NCBI GenBank assembly: GCA_024036415.1
Contig: JAMWET010007172.1
Span: forward strand, 51,031-115,030
Length of the DNA: 64,000 nt
DNA from: Prochilodus magdalenae
Taxonomy: Eukaryota; Chordata; Actinopteri; Characiformes; Prochilodontidae
Direction of reading: 5' to 3'
Shown: one piece after another, positions 34,523 through 44,980 of the stretch
How the letters are laid out: each line of letters starts with the position of its first letter
Numbering within the stretch: the first letter of the stretch is position 1
Notes under the pieces: model-generated
Seen by the model: only the letters and a program-made list of their open reading frames with translations
Told to the model about the DNA's origin: nothing
The model's database searches: none
Position numbers and translations under genes: made by a program

Positions 34523-34738
34523 CACCCCCAGCACCAGGCGGCCAACCTTTGGGCCCCACACTGGGTCTGTACAAGTCCAGCTCCCTGGAGAGCCTGCAGA
34601 CGGCAATGGAGGAGGCCAACAAGAGCGAGGCACCCTTCCACCGACCCGCAGTGCAGATGGTGCGAGGCCGCGGCGTCAACATGAGCTTCAGGCAGGCCAT
34701 CGACAAATCCTACGACGGGCCGTCCGAGCCTGACGACG
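34523..34738 (+). CDS. pard3b: pard3b-like internal exon D (conserved SSSLESLQTA / aPKC-site region)
   Basis: The most diagnostic exon, 216 bases. Acceptor CCCCTCTTTCAG, donor GACGACG|GTAAGA, phase 1 at both ends. It encodes a Gly/Pro lead, then GPTLGLYKSSSLESLQTAM, an acidic spacer, FHRP, and RGRGVNMSFRQAIDKSYDGP. In PAR-3 proteins the KSSSLESLQ segment is the conserved region 3 phosphorylation and contact site for atypical PKC, and RGRG..ESF.AAIDKSYD follows it. Here the residue before KSSS is Tyr (LGLYKSSS), where the mammalian sequences I recall have Lys. A second in-frame acceptor AG lies nine bases downstream (34530-34531), which would remove three residues (Pro-Pro-Ala). Mammalian PARD3B is reported not to bind aPKC although the serine-rich motif persists, so function here is uncertain. 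A 67-bp minisatellite begins about 15 bp after the donor. Confidence 0.93.
34530..34531 (+). promoter_or_regulatory. possible alternative 3-prime splice site of exon D
   Basis: CAG|CACCCCCAG|CACCAGG: a second AG nine bases after the first, both followed by CACC, both in frame. Use of the downstream site would delete Pro-Pro-Ala. Purely from sequence. Confidence 0.4.
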
Positions 34739-34752
34739 GTAAGACCACTCAG

Positions 34753-37700
34753 TCTGTAAACACTACACACGCTGCAGATTCATACCGGATTATAATCCCT
34801 CCACAGTTATTACCGTCAGACTGTAAACACAACACACGCTGCAGATTCATACTGGATTATAATCCCTCCACAGTTATTACCGTCAGACTGTAAACACCAC
34901 ACACGCTGCAGATTCATACCGGATTATAATCCCTCCACAGTTATTACCGTCAGACTGTAAACACTACACACGCTGCAGATTCATACCGGATTATAATCCC
35001 TCCACAGTTATTACCGTCAGACCGTAAACACTACACACGCTGCAGATTCATACTGGATTAAAATCCCTCCACGGTTATTACCGTCAGACTGTAAACACTA
35101 CACACGCTGCAGATTCATACCGGATTATAATCACTCCACAGTTATTACCGTCAGACTGTAAACACTACACACGCTGCAGATTCATACTGGATTATAACCC
35201 CTCCAGGGTTATTACCGTCAGACTGTAAACACTACACGCGCTGCAGATTCATACTGGATTATAACCCCTCCAGGGTTATTACCGTCAGACTGTAAACACT
35301 ACACACGCTGCAGATTCATACTGGATTATAATCCCTCCAGGGTTATTACCGTCAGACTGTAAACACTACACACTCTGCAGATTCATACTGGATTATAATC
35401 CCTCCACAGTTATTACTGTCAGACTGTAAACACTACACACGCTGCAGATTCATACTGGATTATAATCCCTCCACAGTTATTACCGTCAGACTGTAAACAC
35501 TACACACGCTGCAGATTCATACTGGATTATAATCTCTCCACGGTTATTACCGTCAGACTGTAAACACTACACACGCTGCAGATTCATACTGGATTATAAT
35601 TCCTCCACAGTTATTACCGTCAGACTGTAAACACTACACACGCTGCAGATTCATACTGGATTATAATCACTCCACAGTTATTACCGTCAGACTGTAAACA
35701 CTACACACGCTGCAGATTCATACTGGATTATAATCACTCCACAGTTATTACCGTCAGACTGTAAACACTACACACGCTGCAGATTCATACTGGATTATAA
35801 TCCATCCACAGTCATTACCGTCAGACTGTAAACACTACACACGCTGCAGATTCATACCGGATTATAATCTCTCCACAGTTATTACCGTCAGACTGTAAAC
35901 ACTACCACACGCTGCAGATTCATACTGGATCATAATCCCTCCACAGTTATTACCGTCAGACTGTAAACACTACACACGCTGCAGATTCATACTGGATTAT
36001 AATCCCTCGACAGTTATTACCGTCAGACTGTAAACACTACACGCGCTGCAGATTCATACCGGATTATAATCCCTCCACAGTTATTACCGTCAGACTGTAA
36101 ACACTACACGCGCTGCAGATTCATACCGGATTATAATCCCTCCACAGTTATTACCGTCAGACTGTAAACACTACACACGCTGCAGATTCATACTGGATTA
36201 TAATCCCTCCACAGTTATTACCGTCAGACTGTAAACACTACACACGCTGCAGATTCATACTGGATTATAATCCCTCCACAGTTATTACCGTCAGACTGTA
36301 AACACTACACACGCTGCAGATTCATACCGGATTATAATCACTCCACAGTTATTACCGTCAGACTGTAAACACTACACACACTGCAGATTCATACTGGATT
36401 ATAATCCCTCCACAGTTATTACCGTCAGACTGTAAACACTACATACGCTGCAGATTCATACTGGATTATAATCCCTCCACAGTTATTACCGTCAGACTGT
36501 AAACACTACACACGCTGCAGATTCATACTGGATTATAATTATCCACAGTTATTACCGTCAGACTGTAAACACTACACACGCTGCAGATTCATACTGGATT
36601 ATAATCTCTCCACAGTTATTACCGTCCGACTGTAAACACTACACACGCTGCAGATTCATACTGGATTATAATCCCTCCACAGTTATTACTGTCAGACCGT
36701 AAACACTACACACGCTGCAGATTCATACTGGATTATAATCCCTCCAGTTATTACCGTCAGACTGTAAACACTACACACGCTGCAGATTCATACTGGATTA
36801 TAATCCCTCCACAGTTATTACCGTCAGACCGTAAACACTACACACGCTGCAGATTCATACTGGATTATAATCTCTCCACAGTTATTACCGTCAGACTGTA
36901 CACACTACACACGCTGCAGATTCATACCGGATTATAATCCCTCCACGGTTATTACCGTCAGACTGTAAACACTACACACGCTGCAGATTCATACTGGATT
37001 ATAATCCCTCCACGGTTATTACCGTCAGACTGTAAACACTACACACGCTGCAGATTCATACTGGATTATAATCCCTCCACGGTTATTACCGTCAGACTGT
37101 AAACACTACACACGCTGCAGATTCATACTGGATTATAATCCCTCGACAGTTAATACCGTCAGACCGTAAACACTACACACGCTGCAGATTCACACTGGAT
37201 TATAATCCCTCGACAGTTATTACCGTCAGACTGTAAACACTACACACGCTGCAGATTCATACTGGATTATAATCCCTCGACAGTTATTACCGTCAGACTG
37301 TAAACACTACACACGCTGCAGATTCATACTGGATTACAATCACTCCACGATTATTACCGTCAGACTGTGAACACTACACACGCTGCAGATTCATACTGGA
37401 TTATAATCCCTCCACAGTTATTACCGTCAGACTGTAAACACTACACACGCTGCAGATTCATACCGGATTATAATCTCTCCACAGTTATTACCGTCAGACT
37501 GTAAACACTACACACGCTGCAGATTCATACCGGATTATAATCCCTCCACAGTTATTACCGTCAGACTGTAAACACTACACATGCTGCAGATTCATACTGG
37601 ATTATAATCTCTCCACAGTTATTACCGTCAGACTGTAAACACTACACACGCTGCAGATTCATACTGGATTATAATCTCTCCACAGTTATTACCGTCAGAC

Positions 37701-37832
37701 TGTAAACACTACACACGCTGCAGATTCATACTGGATTATAATCCCTCCACAGTTATTACCGTCAGACTGTAAACACTACACACGCTGCAGATTCATACTG
37801 GATTATAATCCCTCCACAGTTATTACTGATTG
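34753..37832. repeat. minisatellite, 67-bp unit, about 46 copies, next to exon D donor
   Basis: Unit: GTAAACACTACACACGCTGC, AGATTCATACTGGATTATAA, TCCCTCCACAGTTATTACCG, TCAGACT. It begins about 15 bases after the exon D donor and fills nearly half of the 6.5-kb intron. Each unit contains CTCCACAG (an acceptor-like word) and GTAAAC (a weak donor-like word). Copies are highly alike with patchy shared variants (ACCGGATT versus ACTGGATT). Confidence 0.97.
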
Positions 37833-38295
37833 AGTTTAATTGGTTAACGGATTATCCTGACTCAGCTGTAGAGTTCTTAGTCAGATCAGTTGTTCCATAA
37901 AGCCTGCAGAGCTTCCCAGGCGGAGCAGCGACAATAGCGCTTGCTTAGCGGAGCATTATTTGGGAGGGCAGCGGTATAATCCAGCAATCACGGCAATAAA
38001 GCGTTAATGAAAAGCATGTGCTGTGAATGCTGAGCGGGACAGACTACTGTGGGTTTAAATGAGAATGTAATAGGCTGTGCCAGACATATGGTTAGCGTTA
38101 GCCTGAGCACGTACCGAGCGAACACTCTCAGGCTCGTTCTCAACAAGGCGCTCTGAGGCTCATTGTGATTCCGCACCACGTCACGCCTCACTCTGGCTTG
38201 TTTCAGACTCCTACTGCTGAGAAAACGTTCAGCTGCCATCACCAGTGCTTAAGAACGCTAACACGCTAATTGTAGCAGCTGTTTCTGCGGTTCTC
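37833..38295. other. complex non-repetitive intronic segment
   Basis: About 460 bp between two large arrays, with balanced composition and no repeats, e.g. GGTTAACGGATTATCCTGAC (HNF1/OTX-like words) near 37,841. Could be conserved non-coding DNA; the 84-codon minus frame is not recognised. Confidence 0.3.
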
Positions 38296-40138
38296 CGTAC
38301 TCAGGCCAGCTTACTGACCCAACACTGGCCCTGGACTAAAGCAGAGACTAGCTAACTGACCCAACACTGGCCCTGGACCTGGACTGAAGCAGAGACTAGC
38401 TCACTGACCCAACATTGGCCCTGGACTGAAGCAGAGACCAGCTCACTGACCCAACACTGGACCTGGACTACAGCAGAGACCAGCTCACTGACCCAACACT
38501 GGACCTGAACTGAAGCAGAGACCAGCTCACTGACCCAACACTGGACCTGGACTACAGCAGGGACCAGCTCACTGACCCAACACTGGACCTGAACTGAAGC
38601 AGAGACCAGCTCACTGACCCAACACTGGACCTGGACTACAGCAGAGACCAGCTCACTGACCCAACACTGGACCTGAACTGAAGCAGAGACCAGCTCACTG
38701 ACCCAACGCTGGCCCTGGACTGAAGCACAGACCTGCTCACTGACTCAGCACTGGACCTGGACTGAAGCAGAGACCTGCTCACTGACCTAACACTGGACCT
38801 GGACTGAAGCAGAGACCAGCTCAATGACCCAACACTGGACCCGGACTGAAGCAGAGACCAGCTCACTGACGCAACACTGGACCTGGACTGAAGCAGAGAC
38901 CAGCTCACTGACCCAACACTGGCCCTGGACTGAAGCAGAGACCAGCTCACTGACCCAACACTGGCCCTGGACTGAAGCAGAGACCTGCTAACTGACCCAG
39001 TACAGGACCTGGACTGAAGCAGAGACCAGCTCACTGACCCAACACTGGACCTGGACTGAAGTAGAGACCAGCTCACTGACCCAACACTGGCCCTGGACTG
39101 AAGCAGGGACCTGCTCACTGACCCAACATTGGACCTGGACTGAAGCAGAGACCTGCTCACTGACCTAACACTGGACCTAGACTGAAACAGAGACCTGCTC
39201 ACTGACCCACCACTGGACCTGGACTGAAGCAGAGACCAGCTCACTGACCCAACACTGGCCCTGGACTAAAACAGGGACTAGCTGACTGACCCAATATTGG
39301 ACCTGGACTGAAGCAGAGACCTGCTCACTGACCTAACACTGGACCCGGACTGAAGCAGAGACCAGCTCACTGACCCAACACTGGACCCGGACTGAAACAG
39401 AGACCTACTCACTGACCCAACACTGGCCCTGGACTGAACCAGGGACCTGCTCACTGACCCAACACTGGCCCTGGACTGAAGCAGAGACCTACTCACTGAC
39501 CCAACACTGGCCCTGAACTGAAGCAGAGACCTGCTCACTGACCCAACACTGGCCCTGAACTGAAGCAGAGACCAGCTCACTGATGCAACACTGGCCCTGA
39601 ACTGAAGCAGAGACCAGCTCACTGACCCAACACTGGACCTGGACTGAAGAAGAGACCAGCTCACTGATGCAACACTGGCCCTGGACTGAAACAGAGACCA
39701 GCTCACTGACCTAACACTGGACCTGGACTGAAGCAGGGACCAGCTCACTGACCCAACATTGGACCTGGACTGAAGCAGAGACCAGCTCACTGACCCAACA
39801 CTGGACCTGGACTGAAACAGAGACAAGCTCACTGACCCAACACTGGACCTAGACTGAAGAAGAGACCAGCTCACTGTCCCAACACTGCACCTGGACTGAA
39901 GCACGGACCAGCTCACTGACCCAACACTGGCCCTGGACTAAAACAGAGACCAGCTCACTGACCCAACACTGGACCTGGACTGAAGCAGAGACCCTCTCAC
40001 TGACCCAACACTGGACCTAGACTGAAACAGAGACCAGCTCACTGACCCAACACTGGACCTGGACTGAAGCAGAGACCCTCTCACTGACCCAACACTGGAC
40101 CTAGACTGAAACAGAGACCAGCTCACTGACCCAACACT
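38296..40138. repeat. minisatellite, 42-bp unit, about 44 copies
   Basis: Unit: ACTGAAGCAGAGACCAGCTC then ACTGACCCAACACTGGACCTGG. 42 is a multiple of three, giving minus-strand frames of ~200 codons reading SVSWSLLQSRS repeats; artefacts. The end is an exact switch into (GATA)n at 40138. Confidence 0.97.
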
Positions 40139-40139
40139 G

Positions 40140-40194
<55 letters not shown>

Positions 40195-40195
40195 G
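40138..40195. repeat. (GATA)n microsatellite
   Basis: About 14 GATA tetranucleotides, starting inside the last 42-bp unit (CACTGGATAGATAG). Confidence 0.97.
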
Positions 40196-40237
40196 TGGTA
40201 CAGTATGTTCTGAGGTTGAGGTTGCTGAATGAAGGTA

Positions 40238-40238
<1 letters not shown>

Positions 40239-40289
<51 letters not shown>

Positions 40290-40357
40290 TGAACACTGGC
40301 GTGAATGGTACAGTATGTTCTCTGAATGCTGTGCTGAATGTAGAAAGTGAGAGATGT

Positions 40358-40441
<84 letters not shown>

Positions 40442-40585
40442 GGAGGGATGAACACTGGTGTGAGTGGTACAGTATGTTCTCTGAATGCTGTGCTGAGTGA
40501 AGAAAGTGAGAGATGAAGGGACAGATAGATAGAGAGGGAGAGAGAGAAGGAGGGAGGGAGGGAGGGAGGGAGGGAGGGATGGAGA
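40239..40585. repeat. two (GA)n tracts in a ~170-bp duplicated block, then (GGGA)n
   Basis: GA runs at 40239-40287 and about 40365-40436, and a (GGGA)n run at about 40549-40580. Each GA run is followed by GGATGAACACTGG...GTACAGTATGTTCTCTGAATG, showing a duplicated block (40268-40350 and 40446-40520), with a further related start at 40200. Confidence 0.9.
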
Positions 40586-41209
40586 CTGAGGTGAGCGCTC
40601 CAGCCAGGAATCTGCTCTGCATTAATGGGAGTGTTTGTTGGCCGGACGGCTCCTGTTCCAGACTCCGGGCAGCAGATCTGCTGGCCTGCTCTGAAACTGG
40701 CCACTGTTTATGGATCTGTCTTCCTGACTTTCAGCTACTTTCGAAAGGTTACCACAATATTTCTTCATTTCCTTTCATTTTCTCTCCCCCCTTCTCCTTC
40801 TCCTTCTCCTTCTTCACTTCTCCTCCCCCTCCGACTCTCTGCTCACTCCTCTCTGGAACGGATGGAGAGTGCCGGGGGGGAGGATGTTTCTTTGTGCTCC
40901 AGCTTGTGTGAATGTTTGTGTTGTGGGAAGCTAATGAAGGCTAATGTTACAGTGCACCCAGAGTGCATCAGCCCCACGACCAGAGGGGGACACAGGGGGC
41001 CGCAGACTGTACAGTGCCCCGTGGTGGTGAATGGGACTGGATGTCTGAGGAGCTGAATGCCTGAGATAAGCTTTGGGCCTTGGAGATACAGTTTGGGCCC
41101 AGTCAGATATGTAGACACCGTCCCTGCTAGCCTCCATAGCGTTGGTCTATAGGAAGGGCGTTGAGTTGCCCGTGTTCAGGTCTTCACCTTTACCTCCATT
41201 GTTTTGTAG
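40586..41209 (+). other. intron end before exon E
   Basis: Unrepeated sequence with a pyrimidine-rich patch (40,750-40,840). A CTCF-like word CGACCAGAGGGGG lies at 40977. No gene. Confidence 0.4.
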
Positions 41210-41402
41210 ATTACTCGGACGACAGCTCAGGCAGGGACACTCCTGCTAGCAGCTCATCGCGCCAGGAGCTGGATGACGGGGCCAAGGAGAAGAAGAAGAA
41301 GACCAAGAAGAAGAAGGAGAAGAAGACCAAGGCCAAGAAGAAGGAGGAAGTGGTAGAGGACCCGGAGAAGAAGACCAAGAAGAAGGGATTTGGACTGCTG
41401 AG
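41210..41402 (+). CDS. pard3b: pard3b-like internal exon E (Lys-rich basic tail)
   Basis: Exon of 193 bases, acceptor ATTGTTTTGTAG, donor CTGAG|GTAGGA, phase 1 in and phase 2 out. The join with exon D makes Asp, then YSDDSSGRDTPASSSSRQEL, an acidic/Ser stretch, then about 40 residues of nearly unbroken Lys/Glu/Thr and the end EDPEKKTKKKGFGLLR. The ending corresponds to the EDPE-K-KKKGFG...LRFGKKK region I remember for PARD3B and differs from the GLGDMFRFGK version of PARD3; this is the main reason for choosing pard3b over pard3a. In PAR-3 proteins this polybasic region is predicted to be disordered or helical and is linked with membrane or lipid contact. The next exon should resume with an FGKKK-like sequence; I did not find it in 41403-64000. 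Teleosts often have two pard3b copies, and I cannot tell which this is. Confidence 0.88.
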
Positions 41403-41639
41403 GTAGGAGACCTTCATAACGTTGACATCCATACGTGTTAATGTTGCTCCTTCAGAAAAGAGCTTGAGGGTAGGGTTGCCAGATTGGTGGCATTCCCACC
41501 AAATCTGGTGGACACAAGGATGTACCTGCACCCGGAAGGAGGTGTGGGATGGCGGTGGTGTTGGGAAGGAAGATAAAGGTGACCAGGATCAATAACTGAT
41601 GATAAATTTAGACTGATATGATCAATATTTATTGAGCTA

Positions 41640-42175
41640 CACCTACAGAAGTAGACTCTCGGTATGGAGCCGGGCCTCCATGTTTGCTAACCCAACACGC
41701 CAGACGTCTCGGTATGGAGCTGTAGAGGTTCCTAATGGTGCCCTGTGATAATCCATCCCATGCAGCTTGAACATCCTCACACAGTTCCTGCAGATGGTGC
41801 GGTAGAGGTGGAGGTCGAGAGCCACCAGGTCTTCTGGACATGTTCATCTTGGCGCCACCAAGACTAAAGCAGGACTCGTCACTGAAGACGACCCGCTACC
41901 ATTCCGAGTCACTCCTTGACAGTCTGGCACGACACCACTGCAGTCTTTGGTGACGTTGAGGTGGTGCTAAGGACAGTCGTCATAACGATCTGTGTCCATG
42001 TCGTCCTGCATGGTGCAGCTTTCAGCCAATGGCAGACTCATGGAGGCATCGCTGCTCGCTGAATGTCCACAGCCATGGCGTCTCGTCACATGTGCGGCCA
42101 AGTGTGAAACTTGAATCGTTGGCGTATCTCACGATGTCAAACCCACCCACCAAATTTCATTCCTGTGGGTCGATT
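41640..42175 (-). pseudogene. Tc1-like transposase relic, family B, copy 1
   Basis: On the minus strand, broken frames show a transposase-type C-terminal half: SPALVLVAP near 41,870, then RRPGGSRPPPLPHHLQELCE, DVQAAWDGLSQGTIRNLYSS and IPRRLACWVSKHGG. The W..LSQ.TIRNLY.S.P.R pattern is typical of Tc1-like C-termini. Several stops interrupt it. The central part after SPALVLVAP is missing (joined directly to the C-terminal section), so it is an internally deleted relic. Two more copies lie at 47485-47775 and 51370-52430. Confidence 0.6.
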
Positions 42176-43229
42176 TCTTCGGGGGGCGCTGCTGTGGTAT
42201 TGATGATGAGTGGACTTGGGTCTCAGTGCCGCAGAATGAAACCACCCAGCCTTGTGGTGGGTATAGTACGTCCCATACTGTAGGCTGAGGTCTGGTCCCC
42301 TATCTGGGGAAGCACCCTCCGGTATTGGGGTCTATGACCGGAAGCAGCTAGAGTCCTCCAGCGCTTTTTTCCCCCCTGATTTCATTTTCTAAATATGCTC
42401 ATTCCTTTCCGTCATGATCCACAGTTGCAGACGTGCTAATTGCACAGTGTTCAGTTGGCGTTCAGTTGGCGTTAGTGGCTTTTAAAGCGGCTTTGCTATG
42501 TGACAAACTGTTGATCCTTGCTTCAAGAGTAAATGGTCTCGGCTTTGGAAGGCGGCGGCTGAAATCAATTATTTCCAAACCGTTTGCGGCGTTAAGGAAA
42601 TACTGGCTCGCCGGGGTCTTGAGCTCGTCCCCCCACCCTGTTAAGAGGCTTAAAGCAGGGGGGGGGAAAAACCGGTTTGAAATAGCCGTACTGCTGACCC
42701 GGTGATGGAAGGGAAAGGGCAACGGCGCTCGGGTGAGATTAGAGAGGGCCCCCTGGCGCAGCTGCGCGCTGAGGCCCAGTGGTAATTACTGCACTATGGT
42801 AATTAAAGGCATGGAGAAGTACACCTCTGCTGCGGTCCCCGGCATGGGCCGACGGAAACCAAGCCCACCACTTCGCTTTTGATTGACCGGTTTATCTTTG
42901 GAGGATTCTGCATGTGCGGTGCATTTTAATAATGGCGAACTTGGGGGGCTTTCGTCCGCCCAGTTAGGTGGGACGTTGTAGCTCCTACTTATACTTTCAG
43001 TTTTGCAAAGGTCTTCCCAGTTACCTGTGGACAGTCAGGCAAGACATAAACATGGACATCTCTGGAAAAGGTGCTGTGGAGAAAACCCCCGGTGACATTA
43101 CCTCCTCCACTCTTCTCCATCCAGTGGGATTTCATCCCCGTCAACATATATACTAAAGGGGTTGGATTTGACATGGGCAAGAGGACGTCGATAAGGACAG
43201 TGAAGGCCTTCCCCTTCATTTTCCCCATC
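42176..43229. other. intronic segment, candidate conserved non-coding element
   Basis: 42,360-42,960 is complex, balanced and repeat-free, with a cluster of homeodomain-type sites: CAATTATT (42568), GGTAATTACTGC (42781) and GGTAATTAAAGG (42798). The two GGTAATTA copies are 17 bases apart. It has frames of 80-90 codons that I do not recognise. The look is that of a developmental enhancer, which could serve pard3b or a neighbour. Confidence 0.4.
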
Positions 43230-44065
43230 ACCATTTCCATTATTATGTATGGTGATGTCCCCAACTGCATCCCCGTCCCAAACCCCATCCCGCACACTGT
43301 CCCCATCCCAAACCCAATCATTGTAACAAACCTGTCCCCAGCCCAAACCTAGTGATCGTACCAAACCCCATCCCTATCCCCATCCCATAGCCTGTCTCTA
43401 TCCCCATCCCACACACTGTCCCCATCCCGAACCCCATCATCGTACCAAACCCTGTCCCCATCCCGAACCCCATCATCGTACCAAACCCTGTCCCCATCCC
43501 AAACCCAGTCATCGTACCAAACCCCATCCCTATCCCCATCCCATAGCCTGTCTCTATCCCCATCCCACACACTGTCCCCATCCCGAACCCCATCATCGTA
43601 CCAAACCCTGTCCCCATCCCAAACCCCGTCATCATACCAAACCCTGTCCCCATCCCAAACCCAAACCCCATCCCTATTCCCATCCCATAGCCTCTCTCTA
43701 TCCCCATCCCACACACTGTCCCCATCCCGAACCCCATCATCGTACCAAACCCTGTCCCCATCCCAAACCCTGTCATCGTACCACACTCTGTTCCCATCCC
43801 AAACCCCATCCCTATCCACATCCCATAACCTGTCTCTATCCCCATCCCACACACTGTCCCCATCCCAAACCCTGTCATCGTACCAAACCCTGTCCCCATC
43901 CCAAACCCTGTCATCGTACCACACTCTGTTCCCATCCCAAACCCCATCCCTATCCACATCCCATAGCCTGTCTCTATCTCCATCCCATACACTGTCCCGA
44001 TCCACATCCCATACATCGTGGACATCCCCAACACAGTGTCCAACACCATGTCCACAACATTTCAC
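43230..44065. repeat. minisatellite, ~24-bp CATCCCAAACCC unit with higher-order blocks
   Basis: Short units (CCCATCCCAAACCCTGTC, ATCGTACCAAACCCTGTCCC) are organised in blocks of about 130-180 bp that recur (CATAGCCTGTCTCTATCCCC at about 43,387, 43,542, 43,965, and variants). Minus-strand frames over 240 codons (FGMGTGFGTMTG repeats) are artefacts. The same unit reappears in the 45-46.6 kb blocks. Confidence 0.95.
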
Positions 44066-44980
44066 AATTTTCATGCCATTGAACTGCATTTAGGGTAAGA
44101 GCAACTCTAGAAAACTCCACGGTTGATTCCAAATGATTGGACATTGAGGCATCTGATCCAGTCTTGTGGATCACCTTTAAAGGTTTCACCCTGAACTGCA
44201 TCTGTCTTCTGCTCCAGTGATGAATCAGCTAGCCTGCAGTGGACGGATATTTCCTCAGAGATCTTCATTTCCTTCAGTTCACTCCTGTTTACCAGCTCCT
44301 GAGAGTTTCATTGCTGGTTTCTTCCAACCTTTTCTGACAAACCTGCCAGCACCACTTAATGACAGCAGAATTGGCAGCCAAAACTCCGGCTTCAGCAGGG
44401 TGAGGTGGTGTGCGGATCATTTCCAAACACACTCTTACTTTTGGAGCTGGCTGTGGTATCGCTGACTGTCTCAGTGTTGAAAGCGAAATGCGACTTAATT
44501 AGCTATAATGTTACGGAGCCGTCACAATCTGCTCGTCTACAGTGGCGTTTTTGCTTGAAGGGAGTAGGTAAAAAAAAAACAACAGTGGAATGAAAGCCAT
44601 GTGAGATGAATTCATCCGCGGAAGACGAGTAATGGTGTAGCAGAACAAATTGGAGCTGGTAATTTCCGCTTCTCTTTTTTTTTTCCAAGGAGTGAAGATT
44701 TTTTTGTTTGTCCAGCGTTGCAGTGGGTTGTTGAAGTTGGCCTTGGGCAGGGTTGTTGATTCCATCGTAACTTCCCAACAGTGGACTGCTATCTCTCTCT
44801 GTAGTACGGCTTCTATCAAATATACTTGGTGGCCATATTACTTCTTTGTATCTCCACAATCCCAGAGTGCTACCTACAAAAGCTAAATAGAGGGGTTTCT
44901 GGACCCCAGAGGTAACCTCTTGGATCAGGAGGGTCTCTAAATTGAAAGAAGAGGTCATTGTTTACCTGCTTTGCTCAGGA
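44066..44980. other. intronic sequence, nothing recognised
   Basis: Unrepeated DNA with homopolymer runs. A 151-codon minus-strand frame (44503-44958) contains ordinary residues but no motif I know, and no splice or start context. Confidence 0.4.

Noticed and set aside
38636..40126. Minus-strand SVSWSLLQSRS repeat frames of ~200 codons
   Set aside because: Produced by a 42-bp minisatellite.
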